Shown: positions 20,352-32,674 of the stretch, piece after piece
Position numbering within the stretch: the first letter of the stretch is position 1
How the letters are laid out: the number at the start of each line of letters is the position of its first letter
Assembly (NCBI GenBank): GCA_958450365.1
Contig: CAUEEP010000742.1
Coordinates: 5,437,001 to 5,501,000, forward strand
Origin: Mesorhabditis belari
Lineage: Eukaryota; Nematoda; Chromadorea; Rhabditida; Rhabditidae
Reading direction: 5' to 3'
DNA: 64,000 nt
Made by a program: the position numbers and the translations under genes
Notes under the pieces: model-generated
What the model saw: the letters and a program-made list of their open reading frames with translations, nothing else
Told to the model about the DNA's origin: nothing
Databases searched by the model: none

Positions 20352-20579
20352 CTAAATAACTATAATAGACAAGTTTCTTCCACTAAGAAATAAGCCATTC
20401 TTGACGCAGAATACACGTAAAGTAACTGCGAATGCCTCTCTCATTCGATCCCCATCATCTACCGTCCATCCTTCATTTTTCTCTTCTAGATGAAGTACTC
20501 TCCATTTTCCAAATTCATAAGCTGTATCAAGTGTTTCAATTGCTTTAAAACGACTTCCCTCAATTTTTGTCGCAATCAT
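20352..20579 (-). CDS. open frame of unknown function, possibly a gene fragment
   Basis: 75 codons from the ATG, extendable by about 12 upstream codons in frame. Composition looks coding (FGKWRVLHLEEKNEGWTVDD, then an amphipathic stretch to VFCVKNGLF). No signal peptide or domain recognised. Its 5' end runs into a 126-bp sequence that is duplicated on the far side of a SINE insertion, so any upstream exon may have been disrupted. It may be a fragment of a larger gene. Confidence 0.3.
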   Translation of the reverse strand: MIATKIEGSRFKAIETLDTAYEFGKWRVLHLEEKNEGWTVDDGDRMREAFAVTLRVFCVKNGLFLSGRNLSIIVI

Positions 20580-21182
20580 TTCAGAAAGTCTTCTTTCGCC
20601 GCTTTCATCTCATCGAGACACATTGATAAAACTGTTTATTGATTAAGAAGTAAAAAGTAAAGCTACGAGAAAAGCGGCTGCAATATTGGGAATTTCTGGC
20701 TGACTGGTTAAGTGTCTTTTATCTTAATCGGAAGGTCGAGGGTTCGAACCCCACATGCGACATGGTCACCCCCTTCGGATTTCCTTTCCCTTCGGGTTGA
20801 GAGGTTTTCTGGAGGGCAGTCTGGTGGTTGTGGCCCCAGTTCTTTAAAGTGACAAGCCACTCCTTCATCGTCATCTTCCCTTCACCACCAAAAAAGCTAT
20901 TTAGTTCCCCATTGAGCTTAGGGTTAGGGAGCCGTCTGTCATGACGTGGGTTAAGTTAAGATATAACCTAGTATTGTGTGTGTCGTTGTATTGTGATTGA
21001 TATATTTCGTGTATGCGATAAATTAACCACTGGTAGCCCCAGTCGGTATTTTTTTTAATCATTTCAGAAAGTCTTCTTTCGCCGCTTTCATCTCATCGAG
21101 ACACATTGATAAAACTGTTTATTGATTAAGAAGTAAAAAGTAAAGCTACGAGAAAAGCGGCTGCAATATTGGGAATTTCTGG
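20574..21182 (+). mobile_element. tRNA-derived SINE between exact 126-bp direct repeats
   Basis: The insert 20700-21056 begins with a pol III promoter (A box in GGCTGACTGGTTAAGTG, B box GGTTCGAACCC). It carries a 290-bp body and ends in a T run. It is flanked by two copies of the same 126 bp (20574-20699 and 21057-21182) that I compared base by base and found identical. Retroposon target duplications are normally 5-20 bp, so this length is exceptional. Confidence 0.85.
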
Positions 21183-21636
21183 TAGGTAACAACAAGATTT
21201 TTTGGGTATAAACTACAAAATTATCATCATCGGTAACAAAATGAAATCGAATGATTTGTGGAAAATTTGAAGTAAAAAAGAGCGAAAGGGAGAAACGAGG
21301 CGGGAAAAGAAAAGAAAACCATAGACAAAGAGGGAGAAATCTGAAACGGATTCACTTTGAGTGTCTGATGATTAAAGAAAATAATTTAATCTGCGCAATT
21401 TTAATGTTTCGATATGTTAGCTTGTAAAGTTTGGTCTTCACGATGTTTATTTAAGAACAAAGATCACTTTTACATATTAAAATTGGTTCAAAAACTGATC
21501 AGATGTAAATTTAAGTAATCACAAATGAAAATAGTTAACACTCTTAACGTTTTAACACAATCTTTAAAGGGTTCAGTGTTCAGAAAAGCAAACTCTTAAG
21601 TACAGGAGATGGAGTACAGGAGATTTTTAACTGATC

Positions 21637-22419
21637 TCAATATTGTGATGGATTGTGAGCAATTGATCGACGTTGTTGAATCAAGAGAACAATCATAACA
21701 ATGCATTCAATCACAACATTGACGAGAAGAATGAGAATAGGCCATGAGACATGGAAATTCTGAACGATTCCCGCGATTGAACCCAGTGTACCAGCCATCA
21801 AACAATTCTGAAATCATAAAAAGTCTCTACAGTTTTTCTTGATGATTTTCTTGATCTATAACTGACCACAAAAATTGTGTACCCACGAAGACGGCGAAGA
21901 TTGTCGGAATAGATGGCACTGATCCCGACAACGGTCATTGAAAGCATTACTAAAATTTATTGATTTTCTTTCAGTCTTTCAGTTGTTGCAAGTTTAAATC
22001 CATACCAAACTGAAAAATCATTGTGCCGAGGAAGTATACGAGAATCCCACCGTTTGCGAACATCGGACGATCGAGATTTCTGAAAGAAAGTGGAACTACA
22101 ATCTAATATACGTTTTGATCAGTAATGATGTGTTTTTATTTAAGGAATAAATTAGTGCATTGTAGTTCTCACGTGTTAACTTGTCTCGAGATTTCCATTC
22201 CTCCCCATGTAAGCATTCCTGAAGCAAGCACGACCACGTAGACGCCATGAGCTGCTGTCCAAAACTGAAAACAAATTCAAATTGCCTTGTTAGCTTTTTG
22301 TTTGATTTTGATTTGAATCAAACAAAAGCCAACAAGCAAAAATCAAATACCTTTCTCTTTTGATTCGGTGTGCTTCCACAACAACGAGATGTGGTCACCG
22401 GTGGGAGTGGGCCTTGCAT
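21637..22419 (-). CDS. four-helix membrane protein, 162 aa
   Basis: Exons (5' to 3'): 22419-22351, 22264-22173, 22079-22006, 21949-21867, 21807-21637; 489 nt, in frame. A short cytosolic N-terminus with a CC pair (TSRCCGST) is followed by four hydrophobic spans, about 24-45, 62-91, 106-126 and 130-154. The last is SWPILILLVNVVIECIVMIV. The C-terminus is short and polar (RRSIAHNPSQY). The start lies 6 bases after an AGACTTTAG acceptor, which suggests trans-splicing. Resembles small tetraspan proteins of the MARVEL/CD20-like type in layout only. It lacks the claudin W-C-C motif, and I do not recognise the family. Confidence 0.75.
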
Positions 22420-22527
22420 TGTGGACTAAAGTCTACATCTTACTAAAAAAGCACAAATCCAAATAGTTACAAAACTTGTTTTAAGTAAATTTTTGATTAA
22501 AAAGTTCAGTGATATTCAATGGCTCAC

Positions 22528-22759
22528 CAAAACAAACACCGATTTTTACGCAACTTCTCCAGTTGCCCGGACAACAATCTAATTGGGGTTTCTTTATGAA
22601 AAATGAAAAAAGTGATTTGTAATGAGAAAAAACTGGCAATCAACCAACGAACATTCTAGCTTTAATATAGTTTTTGATTAGTTGAATTTTTGGTGATTGA
22701 AAACATACATAAGCCGGTGGTCCATCCGGTACTTGGGGATCTTTCTCGGAAGAGTTCAT
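22528..22759 (-). CDS. possible small upstream reading frame
   Basis: An ATG at 22759 preceded by a GTTTCAG acceptor opens MNSSEKDPQVPDGPPAY. It can be spliced to 22578-22528, which reads CCPGNWRSCVKIGVC. These exons cannot be joined in frame to the four-helix protein downstream, because the frame stops shortly after. It could be an upstream alternative exon, a short separate peptide, or chance. Confidence 0.25.
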
Positions 22760-22799
22760 CACTGAAACAAGAAGATTCAACTTAAGAATTACATTAACA

Positions 22800-23550
22800 G
22801 AAGAATACAAGATTAAAATAAAAATATTAGCTCTTGCGTCGAAAAGTTTTCTTTTAAAATATTTGTTTTTTATTTGAAAAGATCACAAGGGAACGAAGAA
22901 ACACTCGGGAAAGCAGGGGAAACTGATAAAATTGGAATGACGAAAGTTTGGTGATCACATAATTGCATAGCTTAAGAAATGAAAAACTTGAACAGATTCA
23001 CGACAAAACTTTTTGTTTTGGCAACTATCTATGTTAGCTGTAGACCTGAAAATTTGGCATTCTGTGATAGAGAATCTGAATTCGTGATCAGCTTTTGAGC
23101 AATTTTCATTTCCAAGCTAATCACAAAACTCTCTAAAAAATTGGGTAATTAAACCCGATAAAATATCCAAAAATAGAGTAGCTTTCTTTAAAAACCAAGT
23201 ACGGACTCAAATTCATTGACCCTGAAAACCCCCCGGGTGCAAATTTTTAGCCGAATTGGCTAATCGGCAAGTGCTAAATTCACGTACGGCCCACCGATGG
23301 GCCGTATCGAATGTGTTAAGATTAATTATAAAATATGAAAATTAATAGCAACAACATGAGATGGTAAAAGTTGAACGCAAACTGAAAACCTGTTTTCAAT
23401 TCGTTTTGAAAACAACGGGTTTCCTGTATTTTTGTGAGTAAAGAGTAAAATGTTTTAGCTTTTCTTGAGGATTTTTACTTTTTTTTTATTATTTACTTAA
23501 TTTAGTTTACCTTTCGCAAAAGATTCAAGCATTAGATAGAGAATTGAGAA
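22800..23550. other. non-coding spacer
   Basis: No gene seen. Contains a short GGCCCACCGATGGGCC palindrome near 23280. A CTGAAAACCCC(CC)GGGTGCAAATTT segment near 23220 is also found near 16217, so it is a dispersed repeat. Confidence 0.5.
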
Positions 23551-23559
23551 TTCGGTGAG

Positions 23560-23815
23560 GGGAAAAGAAAGAAAAGAAAGAAAAGAAAAAGAAAGAGAAG
23601 AAGAAGAAAGAAAAAAAGGAAAAGAAGGAAGAGAAAGAAAAGAAAGAAGAAGAGAAGAAAAAAAAGAAAGAAAGAAGGAGGAGAGAGAAAAGAAAGAAAA
23701 GAAAGAAAAGAAAGAAAAGAAAGAAAAGAAAGAAAAGAAAGAAAAGAAAGAAAAGAAAGAAAAGAAAGAAAAGAAAGAAAAGAAAGCAAAGAAAGAAAAG
23801 AAAGAAAACAGAGAA
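23560..23815 (+). repeat. polypurine tract, (AAAGA)n type
   Basis: About 255 bp of almost pure purine, mostly AAAGAAAAGA repeats. All three frames are open on both strands because of composition. Such tracts can form triplex or H-DNA. Confidence 0.95.
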
Positions 23816-24335
23816 CGAATGAAATGGTTAGAAAAGGAGAAAAATGAAAATGAACACTGCAAACTCAAAGATTTCTAATATAGCGATTAATCGATTCAAA
23901 CTTCAAACTCTGAATTACTTCTTGGATTGAATCTTTTTGCAACTCGTTTACAAACTCTAAAAGATACATTGCATCAAGATTCAAGGCACCAAACTGATAA
24001 GAAGTCACGCGAGCAAATTTACAAGAAAGCAAGATTTAAGATTTTGAGTTTATGAAATAAAGTTAATACAAATTTTTGTTCAAAAACTTGTGACCAAATT
24101 TCTCAACCTTCAATATTTACCCATCAGGTGAGCAAAGAAACATTGCCGTCGCTGAGCATAAAGAAAAAGAAAAGGGAAAAATGATCTTTGAGATACTGCA
24201 AGAATTTAATTTATATATATTTTATCCAGGAAATGAAATAAAGTGATCTTGAATCTTGAATTCAATTGTGTAAACTTGTCAATCAACATGTTATTGGTAT
24301 GAGAAGATGATCGAATGTAAAGCCTTTTCATAACT

Positions 24336-24655
24336 GTAATACAATGGAAGAACAATTGAGAAATAGGAAAATCACCAATTTGAATGATTTACGTCGAGAA
24401 TTGATCAAAATCTGGAACGACTTAGATGCAAATTATCTCCGCCGCACCGTCGATTCTGTAAAGAAGCGAATTGAAGCCTGTATCAAAGCGGATGCTTTGA
24501 TACAGGATATCAAAGCGGCCACTTCGAAAATTTCTTGTGATTATTAAATGCTTTTTTTACAACTATTATATAAATAAATATTTTTACATTTTCTTTGAAA
24601 GGAAATTAAATTATGGCGTTTTCTTTGGTACGTTACGTAATTTTCAGCCACCCTG
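24336..24655 (+). mobile_element. truncated Tc1-like element with surviving right end
   Basis: Carries the last 67 codons of a Tc1-type transposase and a right terminus ending TTTTCAGCCACCCTG followed by TA. The 5' part is deleted right up to the insertion point. The related sequence at 26250-26390 reads straight through the junction (CATAACTGTAATAGAAAATA) without the element and so is a paralogous empty site. Confidence 0.8.
24344..24547 (+). pseudogene. Tc1-like transposase C-terminal fragment
   Basis: 67 codons containing IWNDLDANYLRRTVDSVKKR, the helical C-terminus typical of Tc1 transposases after the last catalytic acid. Catalytic and DNA-binding regions are gone. The open frame ends naturally (TAA), so the fragment is the true 3' end of the gene. 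Confidence 0.8.
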
Positions 24656-25139
24656 TAGAAAATAACAGTAATGTGTCAGAAAATGAAATAAAGATTAATA
24701 AGGATTGATAGAAAGCAATACTGGCAATAGCAATAGCAATAGAAAGCGATATAATGTATGTAATAATTGGGTAGGACAGGGATCAACTAGAAGGTCAAGA
24801 ATCAACTAGAAGCTATAAGCCATCTACAGATAATTTAACGGCTGACTATTGGACTCTCTCAAAACTCTAGGGTTTAGATTCAAAATTCTGTCAGTTTTTA
24901 TTGGAAAAGAGTTATAAACAAGATTATTGGAGATGATTGAAATTTCTAAAACGAAAGAAATTCTCCTTGAATTGAACTTTGAATAAATCTAGAAAAAGAG
25001 GGATTAATCGAAATAATTTCCATTATTAGTGACGATTTCTGCTCATTTTACTGACAATTTGCGGATTCCTCTTTCGTAGTAGGATTTTGGTTTGTGTGTG
25101 AGACAAGTGTGAGACTCAAAAATGGAGGACTGGAGATGT

Positions 25140-25740
25140 CCCAGTTTGAGCACTTTCTTCAAAAGAAACCCATTTTGGTGTCAATAGAAAAGTTGTAGAG
25201 AATTTTACAACTTTCCTTTTACAATTTTGAAACATTCTATTGACCAAGCGACGCTATCTAATGGATTTAAGAACAACAACGAAATGGTTTAATTCTATTG
25301 ACCATTCTATTGACCACTAATGGATTTAAGAACAACAATTTTTGAGTAGAGTGTGCTCCTCTCGACTAATGCGTTCTCTAAAATGCACCTATTTGAGAAA
25401 AGTACCGTAGTCAAACCGTTAGTTTTCATTAGATCAATCCAATTTTTAAATGATTGGCTGAGCCTTGTAATTCCTCATCAAATGATACCAAAATTGAGCT
25501 GATCGGATGTAAATTGGCAGTTTGACTGGTGGCTTTTTCAAATAGGGGCATTTTAGAAAACGTGTTAGTCCAAAGGAACACACTCTACTCAAAATACTCA
25601 AAATTGTTCTTAAATCCATTAGTGGTCAATAGAATGGTCAATAGAATTAAACCAGAAAAGAGTTAGCACTAATGTGATAGCTTGGTCAATAGAATGTTTC
25701 AAAGGAACACACTCTACTTTTGAGTCTATCTGTGTAACTA
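25140..25740. repeat. imperfect 600-bp inverted repeat
   Basis: Arms share TCTATTGACCA, CTAATGGATTTAAGAACAAC, GTAGAGTGTG and ATTTTAGA-type blocks in mirrored order around a centre near 25430. Local duplications of the first two blocks make the arms unequal. No coding frame. Probably an old foldback or MITE; pieces recur near 26470. Confidence 0.7.
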
Positions 25741-25749
25741 GAGTTTAAA

Positions 25750-28700
25750 AATTAAAACAAACTCTATTTTTACTTGCTGAAAAACTTGCTAGAAAATGAC
25801 GGTGCGATAGATTCTTCTAAATTCTTTTTATTCTTTTTAGAAAACGTTTTATTCCAAAAGAATGAGTCAACTCTGTTGAGTAAACTTTAATCAAAGATAT
25901 GGCTGAAAATCGAAAAATCTAGTAACAAAACCAGACCCAAAAATATAATAACTAAGTTTCCCCCAACTGGGATGTCGTATCAACAAGTTTTTTTTGTTTT
26001 TTTGCTTTTTTTCCTGAATCGTCTCAAATTTCATTCATCTAATATGTATTCTTTTTAGTCTATTTGTTGTGATTGTGATTATGAAATATTTCCTGTTTCA
26101 TTTTACAATCAATAAAATCCTTTTTTGGGTTGTTGATTGTTTTCGAGTGAAATTTGACTCCAAACAACAAGGGATTCCCATTTTCGTACCATTTTTCTTT
26201 TCGGCACCAATTTGTGAGAGATTTGCTTTTAATTGGTAATTCAATCTCGAATAAAAATCTTGAATTCAATTGTGGAATCAACATGTTATTGGTACGAGAA
26301 GATGTTATTGGTTATTGGTGTTATTGGTACGATCAAATGTAAAGCCTTTTCATAACTGTAATAGAAAATAAAAGTAATGTGTCAAATTCATCAAATCTGA
26401 TGCGATCTAATGCTAGTTGATGAAAAACCAGAAAAGTTAAACCAGTTAAACCAGTTAAACCATTTCGTTAAATCAAAAAAGAGTTAGCACTAATTTGATA
26501 GAGTACTACCCTGGTTCACTCAAAGTCAAGTCACTCAAAGTTTAGATCTGTTCTGACAGTTCTCTAAATCTCTCTTCTTTTCTCACAGTTCTTTAAATCA
26601 TTATTTTCGAGACTTAATGATGTTTCTAGACTCAAGTTTTCAGGCAAGGCAATCCTTGTAATTTCTCATCAAGTTTCCAGGCAATTTCCAGGCAATCTAA
26701 TCAATTTTCCATCAATAACAATTTCATTTCATATTCATTTCAAGAAGGTTTAGTCTAGAAAGTTTAGTCTAGAAAGTTTTTCACAGCTCACAAAAAGTAA
26801 TCTCCTTTTTTCATAACTCTATTGTCGATTATTGTTGGTTTGTGCTGTGAGTTGAGAGACGCGAAAATCTGTTAATGAAATTTTCGCCGAAAAGGGCTGC
26901 AGATTTTTCGGGATATGTATAGAAAATAGGAAAATAGAGGGACATGAAGGGGAGGCTATATGAAATGCAAAACCTTTCCTTTCCTTCAAAACCTTTCCCC
27001 CCTACGTTCGATGTCACCCATCCAAAAAGCACACCGACAATATGGAAAAGCTGGAAAGGATTTTCTAAACTTTTGAGATACCTTTTAGTTTTAATGGCTA
27101 TCATTTTAGATATAGACTTTGTTTTAGATATAGGCTTTGTTTAAGCAAAGAATAAAGCTCAATGATTCATCCTGTTAAAGCTGTGACACCTACTTTTGCA
27201 TACTCAAATTTACACGTGCAACTCTCTCCAAAACCCGATTTCTCCCGTTCGCTAGAATGTGCAAAAATGAATTTTCGAATGTTTCTTTGCTTTTTGCCTC
27301 TTTCCTTTTCCTTTTACCCAACTCGATATGCAAATGAGTGAAAAGAAAAAGAAAAAAAGTGGCCAAAATGTCTTGAGTTCAAAAACTCACCATTTCTCTT
27401 CTTTTTGGTGGATTTTGATTTGGTGACTGAAAAGACAAATAATTTTTTTTTTCTTTTGAAATCTATTCGATGAAATTGGCCACTATTTTCTTATTTTCTA
27501 GATGGCGAAATCAAAAAGAAATGCTGGTTGATGGTTGATATTTGATGGTTGATATTTGATGGGTGATGGTTGATATTTGAGTTCATGCAAATGTGATACA
27601 AGAAATTCCTTTTTTAAAGCATTCGAAACCTAAATCCTCATCTTCGTGCTCTGCTTAAAAGCATAAATTTTCAAAATTTCCATAGCGTTTCACCACATTG
27701 CTTTCATTTTTCACTTTTCTTTTCTTCTCTTTTTCTTCGGAATGATGGAATCATGCTGTGGGGTGGGCTCTAGACCAAAAAAAGGATGAAAAAAAGAGAA
27801 ATACTTACCTTTTTCGAGATGGACTCACCCTCACGCTTACCCTTTCCTTTACTCTTTCTCTTCCCCCTTTTCCCTTTTCAATCCACCCTCGAATCGAGTC
27901 GATCTTCCTCCGATTCATCTTTCTTCCTCCTTTCCACATATACCTCACTTTTTGGCACCTCCTTTCCCTTTCTTCTTCCACTTTTGAGAATTGTGAGTAA
28001 AGCGCTTGATTGCTATTTCTATTTGCTATTTCACCGTTTGTTGTAAAGTTTATTCAAATTCATTTCTTTCATTTAGATTAAAGAATTAAATTAGACCATA
28101 GGAATCCACAAAGTTTATAAAAGATAAAGCTTTTTATTGGGAATTCAATTTGCAGCTATGAGTCACTTTTATAAAGAAGTAGTATACAAAAATGAGTCTT
28201 CAACTTCATATTTCATTACATCGATTTCCAGCAATTATCCCCCTCATTCCCTCTTCTTCCACCCCGTTCATATATTGTGTGAAAAGTCGAGATTTCATCC
28301 ATTATGTTCGTTTTCTTCCTTTTCATTTTCCTCTCTTTCTTCTTCCTTTTCTTCTCTCCCTTCTTCCTTTCACTCATATCTCCTTTCCCTCACTCGATTA
28401 CACCATTTCTCTCACTAAATCCCATTTCTTTCATTCACTTTTCCAGTCTCAAGTGTCATCGACTTTAATTTGGGACCTCTTTATGGAGATGAATTTCATT
28501 GTCAATTACTGCTTGATTTAAACTCTAATTTTACTAGTCTTAAGCAATGGATTTATAGTTAGCAAAAAGCAATAAATGACTTGCTTGTGAAACTGAACCC
28601 AAACCATCCATTGTTTTCAAAAGTTCGAAAGAAAACTGAAATTTGAAGCAGAGAATTTGGAAACGTTTTTGTTTTTTTCTCAGAGAATCTCAGGTGTTTC

Positions 28701-29340
28701 TGGTCTTTTCTCCTTTTTTCCCTCTTATTGAACTGGTGCTAAGTAAGTGGGAAAAGAGGGAAAAGAGGGGAACCTCTTCCTCTACTTGATTGATTAAAAT
28801 GTGCTTTTGAAAGAAGCACATATTTGTTTTTGTTTTTGAGAAAGTTTAATCAGCTTGCAGTATTGGATAATAACTTGTAAAATGTTCTTTTATTTGAGTT
28901 AACTTGTAACTTTACAAGTACATGCTACTTTTCACTGAGCAACTGTGTAGTATCCATCTTTCCCTTTCTTTCCCCTTTTTCTCGTGTGTGAATCGGTCCC
29001 GAGGGGAATTAGCCAGCCCTCTTTTGATAAACGAGTAAAAAGAAAAAGCACATAGTATCTCTTTTTATTCTTTCTTTTTTTTTCTTTCTCTTTAGATCAG
29101 TTGTTGAAAGAAATTTGGTAAATTATGACCTTTTGCTGAAAGGATTCTCTTCAAGAACAACAAAAAGAACACTCATTTATCTTCAACCATAAAGAGTTTC
29201 ATCTAGACCCAAAAGAATAGCTTTGGCTCTGGAAATGATTCTTGAAAACTTTTCTTTTCCTATAGCTTTGCAATTGATTGTAAGTTATGATTTGATCTGT
29301 GTAATCATTAATCTAATTTGGCTCAATTTTTGTTTAACAC
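25750..29340. other. long non-coding stretch
   Basis: No gene supported. 26250-26390 is the empty-site paralogue of the Tc1-like insertion. 27520-27580 holds short GATGGTTGATATTT repeats. Several pyrimidine-rich open frames between 27750 and 28520 (Phe/Ser/Leu-rich) look compositional. Confidence 0.5.
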
Positions 29341-29357
29341 TTGATTGAAAGGCTTAT

Positions 29358-29533
29358 CAGTTGATCTCTACCAGTTGATCTCTACCAGTTGATCTCTACC
29401 AGTTGATCTCTACCAGTTGATCTCTACCAGTTGACTTCTACCAGTTGATCTCTACCAGTTGATCTCTACCAGTTGATCTCTACCAGTTGATCTCTATCAG
29501 TTGATCTCTATCAGTTGATCTCTATCAGTTGAT
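29358..29533 (+). repeat. 14-bp minisatellite CAGTTGATCTCTAC
   Basis: About 12 tandem copies of CAGTTGATCTCTAC. Late copies carry CTAT instead of CTAC and one has GACTTC. Unit length and lack of spacers exclude a CRISPR. Confidence 0.95.
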
Positions 29534-29619
29534 TTTCATCCAATCTTTCAATTCCAATCTCTGTTTGATTTGTAATTCGAAATTGACTTTTTGCAGCTAA
29601 TACTATTTTTGATCTTTAG

Positions 29620-29695
29620 AAAGTGTCGTCAAGCTGGACTCGTTGGGGCGCGAGGCGACGCTTCGGCGGGTGCAATTTGTCGAGAAGGAGTTGAG
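29620..29695 (+). other. candidate orphan exon
   Basis: A 76-bp GC-rich block in very AT-rich DNA, bounded by a good acceptor (TTTGATCTTTAG) and donor (GAG|GTGGGG). The open frame reads KCRQAGLVGARGDASAG. KCRQAGL resembles the end of a nuclear receptor DNA-binding domain (xKCxxxGM/L). No partner exon was found within several kilobases. It could also be part of an unknown gene with very long introns. Confidence 0.3.
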
Positions 29696-30488
29696 GTGGG
29701 GAAAAGATTCAAAGAAAAGATTCGATTGAATTGTCAAAGAAACTATAGATAGTTTAATTTAATATCAACAAAGTTAAAGTATAAATATGCTATGACTTTA
29801 TGAGTTTTCCAACAATTGACCTACTAATGTTGCAAGTAATCTTTTCGGATGGTAATCAAGTAATCTTTTCGGATCAACAACATCAACAAACGTTTTTCTT
29901 AGAGTTGGGATTAGAGATTGATTGAAAGGTTTATCTCTACCAGTTAAGATGATAGAATAAAAGAAAAACATTATTATTTGTTTCTTGGGGAAAAGAAAAG
30001 GAAATGGATCATAAATCATCCGAAAAGAACATCTAAATTGGGTTCTTGATTCCATTGCCATTTATTCATCTCAATGTACTTAATCTACTCAATCTACTTT
30101 CTCAATCTACTTTCTAGCTATTAAACACCTCGATTCAATTCTTTTGTCGAATAAATCATCGAAAAAACTCGACAATTGCTGGATTTTTCGTTTGTTGAAC
30201 AAAAAAGCAAAGAGAAATAAAAAAAGAAAAAGAAAAGATTGATGGAAAATTGAGAAAAGCCCCCTTTTGTTTTCGTTTTTTCACATACACATGACAGAGG
30301 AGAAGTCAATGCAACTAGGTCATAAATTTGTCCCAACAAACATCTGTTTTCTACTATTTTTTTTGCTTTATCTTGCTTCTGTAGGAAGCTAAGTCTTTTT
30401 TTATGATTTAATATGCTAATAGATCCGAAAAGATATACTGTTTCATCTAGCTTTGTGACAAGCGAATAGCCCAAATAACATGATACAG

Positions 30489-30716
30489 CACTGGACAATG
30501 AAATATCATATTTGAAAAACGATCGTCACTTTCACGCGTCTGTAACTTCCTCGTCTTTGAGTTTAAACTATTAGTGTTATACATTTTCTGAAAGCTCTTT
30601 TCAAGGGCTACACAATGGTAATATTAATATTTAGAAATACGGTAAAGACGAGAGAGTTACAGGCGTGCGAAAGTGACGATCGTTTTTCAAATATGATATT
30701 TCATTGTCCAATAGTG
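30489..30716. mobile_element. MITE, CACTGGACAATG family, second copy
   Basis: Nearly identical to 11271-11500, including the long inverted ends and the shared 47 bp downstream. It lacks two bases in each arm near ATATCATATTTG. Confidence 0.85.
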
Positions 30717-30769
30717 TAGCTGAACGGGGTGATTGAAGGTTGATCATTTGACGTTAAACTTTATATTTA

Positions 30770-32660
30770 GTGTAGGTCTTCACTCTTCTGAATTGTTCAA
30801 ATCAAAAGCGAAAAATTTTAAGGCCCATTGACTCTTTTTGAACATTTTGGGAAAAGGAAAGGCAAAACAAAATGAGGAAACGATTTTTGAGATTTATGGC
30901 TAAGATATTGGATGGGAAAAGGAAAGGGCACCATGTGGAGTCATCCATTCAATCCCATTTTACCAAATTTGTTACGGCTCTTTTGGCTCTTTTGATGGTT
31001 TTTGAGTTAAATATCTCAGAAATGGGTTTCTCACACATTTCCACCTGATCTCATCTCAAATATCCTACCATTTCTCTTTAATTTTCTTCTCTTTTTCTCC
31101 ACACATGGGTATTAGTCCCATCAAGAAGCAAAAAAGACAAAAGAACACGCAAAAACGTTACGTAATTCGATTTTCTCATGGATTTGTTCTGAAAAGAGAA
31201 TTTGAAGAAGAAGAAGAAGAAGAAGAAGAGAGAGGAGATTTACTGAACAAGTCGTTGTTCTTCATCATCCTTTATCTTTCATTTTTTCCATTCTCTCAAT
31301 TTCAATTCTGAAAAACGAATCTCTTTTCACTTCAAACTCGATTTCGAGCAGAGATTTTTGAACCAAATCTTGCTTTTCTTTTCGATAAAAACTTGCAACT
31401 CACATTGGAAACAAAAGGATAATTACTATGGAACTCCTTTTTTTTTTGCTTTCAACAACGCTAAAGTTTCAAGTGTTTTGGGAGCCTTGACTTCACCTCA
31501 ATCTTGACTTCATTATGTAAAACTTTCTTCTATGTACTCAGGCACTAGGCCAATCACCGTTCATCGTTCCTATCAACACTCGTTAACGAAGCCTACTATC
31601 CAATCTTTAGCTCTCTTTTCCATGAGAAAGCACGAATTTGACTCCCAACATCCAATCAAGTGTTCTTCCAGTCCTTTTCCAAGCAAAAAGTGAAGATCAA
31701 GAGTGAAATTTCCAATTAGTGTCCAAAAAAAAGGAGAACTCTCTTCTCGAAGTTCCCCTTTTTGCCCCTACTTGGTGTCACCCACCTTTCGTTTTTTTTC
31801 AGCTATTCTCCATTTCTCAGACCAATTTATCTTTCGACCACTCTAATGAATTAAATTTAGCACGTTTCCTTATGTTCTCTACTAATTTTTGGCCTTAAAT
31901 TGCCTGTAAAGCAAAAACTGTAAAAAGTTTTAGAAATTTAACGAGAAAACCTTTTTGCTATTGTTTTGATCCAGCGCTCCCAGACAGAGAGAAAATTTAT
32001 GAAAACCCAATTTGCACTTCAGTCAAAAGATGAACTTGTGTTCAACTTTGAACATTCAATGGCTTTTTAAAAAGTGCAACTCTTCAAAGAATTTCCTTTA
32101 ATTCAATTCTCATCACTTTGATCGTTCTCAGCCAATCTTTAGCTCTCTTTAGCTCAATCTTCTCTTGTCAAGTTCAAATTTTTCCTCAATTTTTCTCTTC
32201 ATTTGTAGATTTCACATGATTGATTCGTAAATGAATCGCACAAAATACCACAATTTGGTGTTAAAACAAGACAAAGATGGGACACAAAGTTTCATTGAAC
32301 CGACGAAAAAAAGGAAACGGTGAGCCGCCACGAGAAGAAGTTTTCAAGAAGTTTCCGTGCTTTGAACAAATCGAAAACCGAAAAAATAGCAATTGTTTCC
32401 GTTTTCCTTCAAAAATTTTGATGATTGCTTGGGCATTTATTTTAATGACAACAACAAAAATCAAAGCCATTATTTTTGTGAATCCCCGGTCGAATTGAAA
32501 GGAAAATGTTGTAAAATTATCGAATGTTTGATGCAAATAATGAAAATAATATAAAAGTTTGGTATACGATGGCCAAAGACTAGAACTAAAAGTTCTACAC
32601 TTACTAGAGACTTAGCCTAGCACCTGCGAATGAAAATAGAGTAAGGCTGTTATAATTGAA
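30770..32660. other. non-coding, upstream of the claudin-like gene
   Basis: No gene supported. Open frames near 31105 (Glu-rich) and 32277 (short, basic start then hydrophobic) lack family features, acceptors in phase, or homologous neighbours. Confidence 0.45.
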
Positions 32661-32674
32661 GAATCTTCAGGCGA

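Noticed and set aside
23497..23868. Phe/Ser-rich and Lys/Glu-rich frames of 85-123 codons
   Set aside because: They are translations of the polypurine satellite in different frames.
27758..28521. Serine/phenylalanine-rich frames of 80-110 codons
   Set aside because: Pyrimidine-rich composition explains them. No signal peptide cleavage pattern, homologous motif or phased splice sites.
29358..29533. Regular repeats resembling a CRISPR array
   Set aside because: 14-bp units abut directly with no spacers, in a nematode genome.
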